Positions 24,257 through 38,661 of a stretch of 64,000 nucleotides of DNA are shown here, piece by piece (position 1 is the first letter of the stretch; the number at the start of each line of letters is the position of its first letter). The notes below the pieces were generated by a model that searched no databases, was not told the DNA's origin, and worked only from the letters and a program-made list of their open reading frames with translations. The position numbers and the translations under genes were made by a program. The DNA lies in assembly GCA_013399855.1 (NCBI GenBank), contig VXAY01002462.1, positions 1,233,259-1,297,258 on the forward strand. Direction: 5' to 3'. This stretch comes from Oxyruncus cristatus. Lineage: Eukaryota > Chordata > Aves > Passeriformes > Cotingidae.

Positions 24257-27200
24257 CACACAAAATTAAACTCATCCATAAACCACAAAACCAAGTCAAA
24301 GTTAACCATGTTGTTACCATCAAAGAAGCAACACAATTAACAATTAATACTGATTCTCATGCACAGTAAGATACAGTAATTTCCTCTTCAAAAGCAAATG
24401 TGGGTGATGCACAGCTTATTGAAAAGAAAAAAAAAATGCTTGTAAGACGCACAAAGAAGGTACTATCATGCCTTAACAATTACTCAGTAGTAAATTATTA
24501 CTTCAGAATTACTTCCAATTATTGACAGCTCCTTAAAATTCCTCCAATTTTGAGCTGCCGATAAACCAGCTTGTGTGATTTGGCCTGGCAGTTACCAAAA
24601 ACTAAACTGGGAAAAAACCATTTCAAACTACTATTTCAAAGCTACTGTTTTTACTGGTTTTGCCACTGTAATATCCTGCAGCGAGGATGGCTGCAGATAG
24701 CAGGAAGCAAGCAGGCTAATTAGCATTTTGGAGAATAAATATTTCTTAAAATCAACATTATTTTTTACCTTAAGACAATAACTTATTAATCCTAATTATC
24801 AAAGCTGCTAATCAGTCACAAACAAACCCATTTTAAGGTGGGTTACTACAGCTTCTAGACTCTTTAAGGATCTTGTGCATAGCCAAATCATGAGCTTACA
24901 TTACATCCACCCACACTAGTTTTTCCTTTTTTCTCGTCACAACATCAGGAAGCTTTACATAGGTTATTTCATCCTGCCAAGAAATAGGGTAAGTTATTCT
25001 CTAGGGAACAACATACTGCTACATACTGATTAATTCTAGCACCTAAACTAGCTCAGCTCATTTAGTGTGTGAACAAACTCCTCTGCATTCCAGCCTGCAC
25101 AGCACATCCACCCTTCCACACAGGTCACCTGCATCCAGAATTTACCAGGACTCTCATAAATTACAACACAATTGAAGAACTGTGTAAATACTTCAACAAC
25201 AATTTCTACTACCACACCATGACCCTCAGACCTACCACCAGCTGGTGGAAATCCTGAACTATACAGTCTTGGTCTTCATGTAAAGTGCCAGCAATGCTCA
25301 AAGGGAACCACTCAATAGCCAGTCCCGTAAAGAATTATTTCCCATCTTTTTCGTGCCTATGTAGAATGAAAAGTGTAGCTAATCAATGCATTGCAGCATT
25401 TACAATAAATTACTGTCTCACTTGGGTCCCATAACCTTTTTCACCTTCTGCTGATTCTCAAACACACTGATCGCCTGATTTCAAATGTTTTAACTGCTTT
25501 TCTACAACAGGAATTCTCAGTTTGATCAAATAATTGGCTTTGAGACACATACTGTCCATTCACATACCAACAATTTTAACTGAAAAAAACAGAGAAGCCG
25601 AAGCACATTTCAGAGGCACACAATTTGCTTAAATGATGAAGGTACATGAGCCCTAAATGTAACTCAGCTTGGCTCATTTGAGCATTTTTATCCTCTACCA
25701 AAATTCAGATGAGAAAAGATTATTAATGATGGCTTCAACATTCACGAAGAAGCTCTGGAATAAAAAGCCTTTATTATTATTACTATAACACGTCTGTAAA
25801 ATATATGTGAGATTATTATCAATAAAGATTACCTTGACTGACTTCTCTTGAACATTACAAACTCATGGAAGCAAAGTGTACAGTGGCTAATTATATCTTA
25901 GAACTCAAGTAGTCCCACAGAAATCACTAGCATGGCATTTTCTACTAGAACTCAAAGGAGAAAACACCCCAATTTTTTTCTTTAGTGTCTTTGGGAAAAG
26001 TATTTTCAATGAAAAAATAACATCTGGAACAGACAAAGACTAAGAAACACCATTGCTTTTTCCACCAGAAAAAATACAGCCCAAGAGAACAAGTCTTCCC
26101 TTTCTTCTGGGACAACAGCAAATGAGTAGGAGAGATGCCTAACTGATTAAAGCCTAAGCATAAAGGAACAGTAATGAAGATAATGAATTCAAGTATAAGA
26201 AAAGTTCAATCCTTAAGCATGGAAGAAAGGAGTTAAAAAGGCTGCATAGAAAAAAAAAAAAAAATCCCACAGTACATCCTCTCCCAAACTCTTATTTCAG
26301 CAATGGAAAAATGGCAAAAGACTACTTTTAGTCTAAAAAAAAAGCTATTTATAATTTGATAACATGAATACAGAATTGTTTCTGCTGTAACTATAGCCAC
26401 ATGGCAAGCTTTGCTCCCCTTATTTGTGATTCACGTTTTGTTCTCTCTGACACTGCAGTGATTTCAGTAAGCTACCCAGGTATACCAGTGGTTACTTTTA
26501 TGGGTTAGTTAACTATCTGAAATTTGGAGGAGAATGCAATAATGTTTTCTTTTCCAGTATTTAACAGGCCCATTTAAGCTCATTGTATGATAAATTACAA
26601 GCTCTCAGTGCTGACTGTCAACAGCTATTTCATTTAGAATGGCCAAAAATAACATATCAAATGAACATTTGTGTATTAAACATACTAGCACATTCCGCTA
26701 CAATTGTTTTTATGAAGATTTTTAGTAGCATTAAAAAAAAAAAAAAAAAGCTTTTAGCACTTACTAATTCAACAATCTGAAATCGCACAAATAAGAGTTC
26801 GCTTATGATATACTGTTCTACTGATTATGGTCATTAAAACTTTAATCTCAGGTTTTTTAAGAGATTCTGAAATTTACCAGTAGGTCTTGCAAACTCCCCC
26901 TTTTTATGTGAAAGCCCGAGTCTTCACAAATACATCACATTTTATTGAACATTAAACAAAAAAATGTCAACTCTGTAATTTACTAATCCCATTCCAGAAA
27001 ACAGCAAAAAATTCACGATTTCCAATGCAACACTATGGTGCTCATATTGAGACCCATTAGAACAGCCTGTTGGAGCAAATTTGTAGTATCCTGTTTTCTG
27101 GGGTGGGCTTGTTTGTTTTAAATACAATTCAAAAATAAATATGGTTCTTTTACTTTCTTTACTTTAGCCCTGATCTGCCACATGAAAGGCTGGGGCTTTA

Positions 27201-30200
27201 CTACTGGTTAAGGCTGTTAGCTTTTCCTGCCTCTGGGACTCGGAGAACTGTGTGAACAGGACACTTCATGCTTCGGAAAGAGGAAACTGCTGAAATCATT
27301 TCATGCCAGACCTGCTTGGACTGCAAAGGCCACGTCCCCAGAGGAGAGTTATCTAACCTTCTTACAGCATAATTATGACCACAAAATAAATATTACAAAA
27401 TGCTGAGATCCAAAAATGAAAATAACAGATTCCCCTGGCTGCTGAGCAACCTGTGAGTTTTCAAATGCTCAGAGAAAGATTTTAAAAAATTCCAAACACA
27501 CATATTTGAAAATGCTACTTAAGCCAACTAATGAAAATATTTAACTGGTAAATCAGTTTTAAGAATAATTGTTCTATTAAACAATGAGTTATTTAATATA
27601 TAGGGATATAAAAAATAATATTAATTAAACCTGAGGGTATACACAGCTTGAAAATCTGTATTCCTAGTACCGGCATATTAAATGCATAGAGAGACAGCTT
27701 AAAGTACTTTAAAATGCACATTATTTTTCCATCTTGGGCAAGTGAGAATGAAAAGAAATATGTTGATGGTTATTTAAATTAGACTTACAGGCTCTTTTAG
27801 GCAATAAACCAACTCTAAGTCTTTTAAATGAACAGCAATTTCATCACAACAATCTATATATTAAGCCTTTCAGAAATACTTTTAACAAAAATGCAACACT
27901 AATTCAAAGAAATTGAACTTCTGGGATGTTATATCCAGCACTACCACTGCATTAATCACTCTCAAGGCATGTATCAACAGTTTTGCAAGAAGAGAGTGAA
28001 AGGGACACATCAGTCACCCTCTGTCCTTACAGGTAGATTAAGCAGCTTTTCATACATTCAATATAAGAAAGGGTTTGCATTAGCCCACTTTCAAATAGGC
28101 ACATTTATAAAATTGTGATTAGAGTTATACCAGTGGGATCTCAAATAACATCAGCAAGGCCAGAAGTAATTTTGTTTAAAATATGCATAAAATCTAAATC
28201 AAATAGTAATTAATACCTCAAGAAAATTGCTTTGCAGAGTTCATATAATTCCAGTAACTAAGACAGTTGGCTCTACCTCTGAATTTCTAGAATTGCTTTC
28301 ATAACCAAGACAACAGTTTGTCAGTCTAGATTAGAGCCATCACAGATCCTGTGATTATCTTGTATTTATTCCATCTGTGTAAGTTAACAAGTATATTTCA
28401 TTCAAATAATGAGGCCATCCTGGAAAAAGATTATTATTGTCCTATTTGGAATTATTCTGCTATGAGCCAGAACTGCACTCTGCATGTGGAACTAATGGGC
28501 AAGCAAGCAAACTGTTATTATTTTAACTTTTCTTGAAAGATTTCAGCTTTTGGTATTTTAATGTTTGATAACTGAATCTTTTCTTCAAATCATACAGCTC
28601 TCTGGAAATCCCTGTTTATTATGACTAAACGTAAATACTGGCTGGAGCTGTCAGGTAATACTGTAAAATACTACTGAAGTTACGCATCTGAGTAGTCAAG
28701 TTATCAAATATTAAGCACTGACATCTATTTGAAGATACATTTAAACACACACACAGTAAACAAAGATAATGAATTTTCTGGAGTCATTAAACTCAGTGTA
28801 ATTTAACAAAAACAGTTACTCTGTACTTATAAAATGAAAAAAAAACAAATCAAAACCAAAAATCAAACACCCATTCAATCTATTTTTTATTTTTATATTA
28901 AATTCATGGAAGCTGAGAAGAATTAATAATCTCTAATAATTTGTCAGTGCTCACAAAACATGCAAAATTCCAAATCTTTTTTGGATTCATATTTAATAGC
29001 ACATAGTAGAATACAAAATGACTTGTAGGAAACTACATCCTCAGAAACATCTGGAGAAAACAGAGCATCAGGAAATCTCTCTCTACCAGGGAGTTTAGTA
29101 CTTTGGATAGAAATTCTGGCAATGATCCATGCATCTGTTAAGCATTTTCTTGAACTTACAAAGTCACTTAATGTAACACTGTATTTTAATTCTTTAAAGT
29201 ATGCAACACTTAGTACTTCTTATCATCCTTTTATTTGCATTTAAAATTCCAAGAATTAGGATGAACACCTTGCTAAAAACTGAAGAGAGCATACACAGGA
29301 TTTTAAATACTATGGTTTGGAGTTCTGCAGATACCAGACATATGGGGGGCTGGAAAGGATCAGACTGAGGAGGAGAAAATGAGAAAGTAGAGTTCATTAG
29401 CATAATTTTCATCACTACACACAACACAAAGTATAGTAATTCAGGTATTTGCCTTTTCTATGCAACTACATAACAGGAGACTTAAAAACCAGCGCATTCA
29501 TGTCCCATATTGCCATCACCAGGAAAGTGTCATCTTGGGAAGAAAAGCAGCACTGGGATGAAGAAACTACAACATGCAAGTTCTGGGGACCACCTGAAGT
29601 CTATTCCATAGTTTAAAACAACCAGAATAGCAGTCAAAACCAAAGTGATCCTGAGTCCTACAAAGCAGGTAAGGAAGAAGCGGCCAAGAGCACATGTATC
29701 TGAGAATGAGAACCCATGCCCTCTTAAGGGCTCAGTTGTGGCATCCTGAAAAGATGCTTCCACATGGGAGGAATGAATGGTGAGAAGACAAGCAGGCCTA
29801 TGGTTAAAGCCAGCTGTAGTAAACCTTCAACAGTGACATTGCAATTTGTGAATAAAGACAACCATAGCAGTAATAACCATGTATTGGTTCATGTAACAGG
29901 GAAGCTAATAGAGGGGTTTGACTAGACGTGTTTTGGTCTTAATTACTGAGCCACTCACGTAATTAAGTCACAGTTTAACAGCTCCCACCCCCATAACTCA
30001 CCTTGCCCAATATTCTATTTTCATCCCATTATCTTCCCTTTGGATTTAATTTAAACTTTACTTTGTTTCTCCTTGTCTCAAAACAGTTTTCACAGTCCTT
30101 ATTCTTAATAAAACAAACCTCTGCTGAACTCCAGTTTGAACGTGGTACCTCCCAGCAGTAAGTTTGTACATTTTGCCTACAGTATTCATGGTCATCGTTT

Positions 30201-30480
30201 CTTTCTCCCAAAGGTCCAAAATATAGTGTAGAAAGCTTGTTGAATTTATTTCATCAGTTGGCTAATTCTTATGTGTCTTAAAGTGATTCTACTGCTGCTG
30301 AACAATGCTTCATATCAAGGAGGTCTTTGAGGTCCAGAAACAGAATGTCTACCATGGTCTTGAAAAGCAAGTTGAATTTAACCAGCCTGCTATGACAGAG
30401 GTCAGTAGTTCCATTATCTTGGGTCTTGCTAGTCACCATATACTATATTATTTAACAGTCCAGACTAACTAGAAGACTAA

Positions 30481-30550
30481 CACAGAATGACACAGAACCA
30501 CCGAATCAACTACGTTGGAAAAGACCTCTGAGATCGAGTCCAACCTATAA
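30481..30550 (-). mobile_element. CR1 LINE, short 3' tail
   Basis: The plus-strand sequence has cacagaatgacacagaacca, then ttggaaaagacctctgagat and gagtccaaccta. Read on the minus strand this is the last 70 or so bases of a CR1 element. No coding part remains. Confidence 0.75.
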
Positions 30551-33500
30551 AACATCCCACTGATTTTAAAATCAGACAAGAATTTCAAAAAGGTTTGACT
30601 GATAAAGGTAATCCCAGATTAACTTTTATTATAGGTCACTTCATCAAATTAGAATATATATGGGGTTGGACGAGGCTGGAGGAAAGGGACAGGTTTATGT
30701 ATATCCACTCTGACTTGCATATGTCCATATATGTCTGCAGGTAAGCAAATTTTCTGAAAATCTTTGTATGCAGCCAATTCATTAGTATTTGGCAGTTTCT
30801 GAATACCTGAGACACAGATGCAAAACGGGGAAAAAAACAGACAAGAACAACTACCTGTTACCAAAAGCTTTTTGTCCAGAATCCAAGTTTTATATCATCC
30901 TTGCTATATCAAAATAACAATGGTTGTCTTATGTGGTACTTCTGATACTCTTTAGAGAGATAATGTGCAACAGGGCATCTTCAGAAAATGCAGAGGATCA
31001 AAATCTACTAATTTTTCAGGTTACTTGCAAACAAATTTTGCCAAGTTGTCTCCAGGTCTCTTAAGGTTTTTCTCTGTTGTCCATAACCAAGGCCATAGTG
31101 GAATTAATACAGTTTCCAGTTCACTTCTAAAAGACAAACTTCTAAAGTTCATTAATTTTTTGGATTTATTTTTTCCCCAAAATCTCTTTTGGTCACAGCA
31201 GATTACCAAAGAAACAAAGGATTAAGAGTAACATTCTTGTGATAAAAAGGCTTTTTCAAGACAAAGATGTTAATGCCTCTATTAAAAGTTTTCAGACTCT
31301 AAATAGCATTCAAAAGCAGGATCAGTTGGTATACCAGCTGAAAACCAAATGCATATTTCAGTGTCACAAGCACACTCTTGGCAGAGCAGACTCCACCTCT
31401 GCTAGATGGGTGCAGAAAGAAGGCCTTTGGAGAACACCACATGTCCTTGCAACCTCATGGATGACTGGCACCACTACAGAAATAAACACCTCTCCATCTA
31501 CAGTACTATTTTCCTACAGCATCAAGGGTTGCTTACTTTTCTTGAAATAAAATAATCTTTGAAATGAAATAATCGAATTTGCTCACAACCACTAAAGTTC
31601 TTAGTCTCTTTTCTGGCATGACTACCAATGCAGTCTGTTGTCCTCATGGAAGAGTTTCTGATTTAAAGGTTTTGAGTAATGTCATAAAACTTCACGGATG
31701 CTTCTGCCAGGTATTTTCACCAGAAAGTTCAACTATTTTGGAAAACACTTTCACACCATTTAGGAATGGTGAAGCTGGTACATGAGGATAGGAGTGACAT
31801 TTGTTCTTCCATTTACTCTTATCTGTGTTATTTTAGTATCAATAACAAAACTTACTGACAATTCTTTGTGGTTACCAACATTTGACTTTTGTACCAGGCA
31901 TTACAGTCTGGGTGGATTGGGAGGCTTATCCCATAGAGCAGCTTTGCTGGCCAGGCTTTCGCAGTGTTTCTGAGCAGGAGAATGTAAGGCTTATTTTTGC
32001 TTCCACTATTACAGTGGTACCATCTCATACAAGTCATGTAAGGCTAGAATACAGACCCAGAGTAGCTATGGCATGACCACGTATTTGAGTTTTTTCAGCT
32101 CTGGATCTCACTGGTCACGGTGTAAGTGAGATAAGAGTACACAGCACCTGATGTACCACTTAGTGTCACTGAAGCTAACCTATAATGGAAAAGATAGTGT
32201 CCAAGGAGCAAAGTCACACTTAATGTACGTCTCCACTGCACTCCAAACACATTCTGTAAACACCATTGCACATAGTTTACTAATAAAAACACCAGGCTCA
32301 AATGTTTCTGCTGGTCAGTTCTAAAACACCACTGAAGTCAAAACACTTCACAGATAGATAGATTGATTTCAAGATGACCTTTTGTTTCTTACCTGTGTTG
32401 ACTGGGGTTTATCCTTAACAGTCCACAATGAATTAATTTCTCCCCGTAGGCATCAGATTATTTATATTTAAGACAGATAATGAAGCAAAAGTTTTCATCA
32501 AGTATCACAGCTCCTTAGACATTGGCTAACACAAATATGATACACATCACAAGCCTCCTATATTCTGTTCTTCATAGAAGTTTTTAAGCCATATAGTAAG
32601 ATTACTATGCAATTACTAAAAAAGAACTAAAACTGATTAACATCAATTAATAGAAAATAGAGAATATATATTGCAAGAAAGCCACCAAATATATACTGGA
32701 GTGGAGATGGGGACACAAAGAAATTAACATACCAAAACCTGGAAATAATATTAAATGGTCACCAGAATTTAAAAAAAAAAGTTTGACTTTCATCTGTGCA
32801 GTACTGGATAGTGTCCTTTCCTACAGGGCATTATCCTTCCAAAGTAATATCATCTCAGGTTATCTACAACAAAACACAGCATGATGCACATTCAGGACAC
32901 ACGTAATATTGGCAAAATCTTTGGCTGACTGATGTCATTAAAGCTCTTCTCAAGGCAATGGACTCAAGACAATCTGCTGAGCACAAGCTGGTTTGGAACA
33001 CTGTGCTATTTAAGAGCAGGAGGAAGAATGATCTTGTGCACTCCTGTAGTACACAAATACACCTGCTGATCAAATCCCAAACATTTTAATATTCAAAAGA
33101 ATGTCTTCTACCCCATCCCATCATACGGTTCACTTTAATAGTTCCACCTGTTTGTGTTACCAAGTTGTTACATATGTATAGGATTTAATATAACAGGTAA
33201 AGTAGTGTTTCATTAGTACTCAAAAATGGCTGAAACATTCTTTTCCTCAAGTACTTCAAAACTTGGCAATGAAAATGGTAATTATGTGACAGTCTCAGAG
33301 AGTTTACAGCACAGCAAAAAAATTCTTATGAAACTCCGGGACTTTGGTTCATGTTCTGGGATATTTTATGCAGTTTACGTAAACAAGCACATGCACACAC
33401 ACACACAAACTATTTTGTATATCTTATCAATATGTTTTATTTTCATCATCTGTCAGGAGTCATTTCACTGCTTCTACATGGTTACAAGGATGTGTTTGAT

Positions 33501-36413
33501 ACCTCTCATTTGTGAATGTGTGTATTCCCGTGGAAAACAATTTGCTTTCCAGAACTCCCTCTGACACAGGACTATATCTCTTCCTTTGAAAAAATAATAA
33601 ATAATGCATACAGGTAGTTTTGTATATAGATGAATGAAATCTTTGATACCCTTCATACCTTCAGCAAAAGATTACTGAAGACAGAAAAAAAGATACACTG
33701 AATAAGGTGAAAGACAGCTTTCAGGAAAGACAAGAAGAAAAGCCAAATCCTGGATTAAAAGGTAATAAACTCTTTACATAGGGTAGAGGAGAGATTGGCC
33801 ACGGGAGTGATACTGTTCTTACTTTCTTGGCTGCAAATAAGGTAGTATGTGTTCTGCATGCACAAACCACAGGTATGATAGATTTCACCCTCTCCCCTTC
33901 TATCAGAGAACATCCATTAGTCTCTGGCTATTGGTAAATCTGATGATACCGCTTACTACAGCTGTCAGCCACATCCTGAGATCCTATTGTTATTTGCTTC
34001 CCTTCAACAAATTTTTTCTCTATTTTTGCAATGAAAGTTATGTGTTTGAGAATTACATTTTAAAATGGCTGTTTACATTTCAACCACATTTTAGAACAAA
34101 GCTAGAAAAAATAAATAACTTCAGTGAAGTGATGACCTCTCTCATCAACTGCAACATTCCATTGTTTGGGGAACCTCTCCCAAGACAGGCTACCTACCCC
34201 GAGTCAAGGCACTTGCTTGAAAAATGCCATGTTTAGTGACACTACAACAAATTAGAAATTATTGTAAAAAGATCGTGTTGGGAAAGATATTAAAATGGAA
34301 TTTCATGATACCTGGGTATCATGTGACAGCAATTTCCCTGAAGTCACACTCTAGATCATTCTAAGAACAAGTAGCATACAGAGGGAACTGAATGAACCCA
34401 CTGCATATCAGGAGAAGCAGCAGATGAAGATGGGAAGATGAAGAGAAGGAGCCAGGCCTGAGAAGCCCAGGAAAAACAAGTCAATTGTTTGCAGCCCACA
34501 GGCTTCACCAAAAGCATGTTACTTCCAAAGAAGAATTCTACCCTCTCTCTCCTATAATACAGATTTTGTGTCGCCACAATTTACTAAATACTAACACAGG
34601 CTTTTCTGAAGACATTGTCTCAGCTGCTTTCCTTTGACTATTAACTGTTCTGTGTTTCACCTATTCCTTTCTTTCCAACAGTGGGAGCAAAGGAAAGAGC
34701 ACAGGAATGACATTTTTCCTCATTCAATAGAAGAGAAAGAGTCATCCCACACAGGCAATAACCATTACTGCCCACAGATGTGAAAAAAATAAAGCAGACT
34801 GGATGCATCTCTTAATTATAGACATTCAGATTTGGTTTTAAGGTTTTTTTATGTTTAGAAGATTAGCTAATGGGGATGTGACTTCATAAACATACAATCT
34901 AACCAATGACCTTATTAATTGGACCCTCACTATGATAACAAACCCAAACTTGTATGATACTGTGTTGTGTTTTTCATTTGACTTTAACCTTAAATCGTAT
35001 CACTGAAAATACCTACAATTTGTTTTCAAATTATCTGACAAACTTGTCATCATAGCTCATGCACCAGGGTGCATGTCTAGTGGGGTGAAGAAAAATGTTT
35101 TTCTTACAAAGCACTGCACTACACAATGGGTAAGCAGCTTTCTTTCTTCCCCTTCCCGAAACAGTAAATACTGATCACAGCATCATGAAATAAATTTCAT
35201 GCCTTAGTGGTCTAATTTAGGCAGCTATTGTACAAATTGTGATTCCTCATCGCCCTTTCAATTTTAAAAGCTTTCATAATACTCCATAAATTAACAGACT
35301 TCATATTCCCTAGGGAATAAGAGTGGGACAGACTTGAAAAGGTGGGGGTGGGGGGGGAAGCACAAAAAATACGATTTAGGGATTTCACTTAGGACTGCTT
35401 CAAGCCCTTGACATAATTAAACCCAGAGCATCTATGCTGTTTCCAAAACTACTCAGCAAACACAAGGATACTAAAATAACCAACCAACTTAAAACTATTC
35501 ATTTGTTTTAAGGAACATACATCACTCACAGTCTAACAGACTGTAAAAAGTAAAATATTTGTTCAGCAGAAAAATGTGTGCTACTAAACTTGAAGTCCGT
35601 TGCATAGAAGTGGAGAGGTACTATATTAAAGAGACAGAAGTACAGGAGCAAAAATCCTGCCACCAGTGGAAAGTGCAGAAATGTCACTGAATTCAGTGAG
35701 TGTGATTTCACTCTGGCAATTTACCTGTACTTCAGACTAACAATGTCAATCTGAAAAAAAAAAAAAAAATGACAGGTACTGGAAATCATTTGGGAGCAAA
35801 TTATATCACAGTACTCTGGAACTGCCACATCCGGAAGGATTAAACATCCTGAAATGACTTACATGGAAGAAATGCTGAGAAGCCCCTGATAAAAGCATTC
35901 AACTGTATTTATTTATTTACTGTTATTTCCTCTTAAGGTTTTCTAAATGTAATTAAACAAACCACCAAAAGGATAGTAGAAAAAGGCTTAGTACTACTGG
36001 TGAATGAACTAGACATACCAGAGAGACTGCATGATTTCTTCATAGTACCACTAAAACCTGAATCCCTATGACCTGAGTGCTACTGGAAATGTTTCCAGAG
36101 AATGGTGTTCCTTTTACTCTGGTTCTAGTGCATATAAGAATGCCTTTCACTGAGATGTTTTGTAGTTTCATATTGGTTCTAGCGCCACGGGGAACGGAAG
36201 TACCTTTAATGTCCATTTGACAGGTCATATGATGTAGAAGATGCCATGTTCTTTGACAGCTATTACAGACAGCTGCATTGTACTCATGGTCCTGTGGCAG
36301 TGTCATGAGATGTCATATAAAAAACTCCTCAATATCACCCCATGAAACCAGATAGTCAGCTGATCGATGGAGAACTGCAAGGTCTGGGGATCTGTTGTTA
36401 CCTGATAACCACA

Positions 36414-36452
36414 ATATCACTGAATATGCTGAGCTGGAAAGGACCCGACCCA
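36414..36452 (-). mobile_element. CR1-like 3' tail remnant
   Basis: The string atatcactgaatatgctgag followed by ctggaaaggacccgaccca resembles the terminal bases of one CR1 subfamily in minus orientation. It is very short and the rest of the element is unrecognisable. Confidence 0.5.
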
Positions 36453-38545
36453 TATATATAAAATATAGGTCATAATGACCTAGTACACTAAAATAAAGCT
36501 AATCCTTTAGGGAACTGTATCTCATAGCCTTGATTTGCAGCATCCCACACACAGAGCTGTTTGTTCAGTTTTACTGTAAGTTGCAGCAGACATCTGTGGA
36601 AACTGGCAAACAAGTACAAAAATAAATTCAAGCTATCCAGGAGATCCTGTCAACTTCTAAAATGTTCTTATGCAAAGGCACACCTGGAATGTGAACAACC
36701 TTGGACTGATTACAAGAGGGACCTCTAGTTGTATAGGCAGAATAAATACACAGTGGCCCTGCAGGAAGATAAAATTCCTCAAAATGTCAATCTGTCACTA
36801 CTTACTTATCCTCCATACAGAAAAAGAAATCTCATAATCATGCATAAACAAGGAATTGACTTAACCAAGCTCAGCAAAGATATTCAGGAATTGCTACTGC
36901 TGTTAAGAAAATTGGTTTATATTACATAAAACCTAGAAGGATATTTAATTTCTACAATAAAGAAATTACATTCCAGCCTTGTAAAGAATTTATGTGTGTC
37001 CTAAACTCCATGAAAAAAAATTAAAGCTGAAATTATACTGTCCTGAAACATATGGAAAAACTGAACAGAACAAGGATTTCCCCATATTGAATTCTACCTT
37101 CAATTTCACAACAGAGAATTATGCAGAAGTTCAAAGGTTCTACAAAGGATATCACTGATGAAATAGCAACTCATTATTTTCCCATCCATGCTAAACCCTT
37201 TTCATGAGTGGAAATATCATTCTTTAAAAAAAATCATGGTGGCTTAGGAAACACATGAGTCTAATTCTACCAATTCAAATGTGTAATATTGTCTTCAAAG
37301 GCGTTAGAGAAATATTGGCTTTATATCAGCACAGAGGTTGAAAATAAAACCCAAATAAAACCAAAGCAGATTTTCATTGCCTTCCACTGTATTTGATCAG
37401 GCTCCTTCTGAATAGACATAACAGTTCATCATTCATATACAGATAAATATGAGTCTTTGCTTTTCAAGTAGTTTTACTTATTTTCTTGTGTGTGCTAGAT
37501 TTCATGTAAGTACTCAGTTGTTTAACCCATCACACTTATATGAATAATTTATGAAATACAAATGCAATGTTAAAGGAAAACTATAGTAAAAGCCTGAAAT
37601 TGTTTAAACAGCAAAAATAGAGAATTTCATCTCTAAGTCCCACCTGTTACCATTGCTTCAAATTCTCTTATTCCTTCTTCTCCCCTAACTGCATCTTCAT
37701 CTGACTGATCTCCTTAGGCGCTCTTTCATTTATTTTAATTGCCCTCCCTTCCTTCCCATAGACAATGTCTCAGTTCTAACATGTTGTTTTCCATGTATGG
37801 AAATCACTGGGATCTGGAGGTTGGTACATACCTAATGCTAAGTTCAAATACTGACTATTGTTTGCTGCAGGGAACAACTCTGTAATGATGGCAGCAAGAC
37901 AGCAGTTAAACCTGCATGCCCATTACTAAAAGAGATCAAGCAAAAAAGGTGTATTTTTGATACGAGATTACACCCAGGGAGAAGGGAGACTGCCTTCACT
38001 GAAAGAAAATGAGTTAAACCAAGATCTGACACCTACCTAGAAGCTACATTACTGATTAAGTAATAAATAATGGGCTCAATGAATATAAGTAAGATTCTCT
38101 GGTTCTATAACAGAGAAGGTCAGATTTGACTGTCATACTGGTCTTCTCTAGACTTGAAGAGTAACAATGCAATTTTAACTAAAAATACTAAGCAGAGATA
38201 GAGGTAAATAAAAAAATCATTATGTGTAATACTGCAGTTAGCCAGCACAGACACTGTAAGAAAGTGATGTGTTCTCCCTTGGGGATTTAGTCTTTACTCA
38301 TGTTTGCCACATGTAAGAAAAACAGTACCTTTATTTTTAATAAGGCATTCCACTTAAACAAGAGAGGAAAATTTTCCAGTATCATTTTCTACAACAGAAT
38401 ACCTACTATGCAGCAGTTCAAAGGCACTATGAAATCTAATACTGATGAAAAGGACAGTCCTATAATTTTTCATGTTTTACGTTCCTCTCAAGAGTCTCTC
38501 CTCTCTCAAGATCTCAGTGCATCAGGAAAGAAAGAAAGAAATTAC

Positions 38546-38661
38546 CTGTAACCAGAGTCTGTCACCTGAATCTGTTCCACCGTTGGCAGTGCATTGAAAA
38601 GTAGCAAACTGTCCTGCATTGACTTCCACACTCTGAAGACGCAAGAAATGGGGAGTTTTTG
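38546..38661 (-). CDS. PTPRM: PTPRM exon: first half of the Ig domain (probably exon 5)
   Basis: This 116-nt exon follows the acceptor ttttccaacag and ends at ttacag|gtaatt. It starts in phase 1 and ends in phase 0, encoding 38 full codons after the shared Thr. The peptide begins [17 protein letters not shown], reaches the first Ig cysteine in FATFQC and ends with the typical strand-C Trp in RLWLQ. In this family the Ig domain joins the MAM domain rigidly and provides part of the homophilic interface. The rest of the Ig domain is about 16 kb further along the transcript, so the domain is split between its two cysteines. Confidence 0.95.

Larger units (their letters stand above)
22246..38545 (-). 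other. PTPRM: PTPRM intron splitting the Ig domain
   Basis: This 16.3-kb intron has the donor gtaatt (38545) and an acceptor ending at 22246. It holds one sizeable CR1 (about 23.61-24.26 kb), short CR1 tails near 30.48 and 36.41 kb, an assembly gap near 23.13 kb and short simple repeats. No further gene was recognised. Confidence 0.85.
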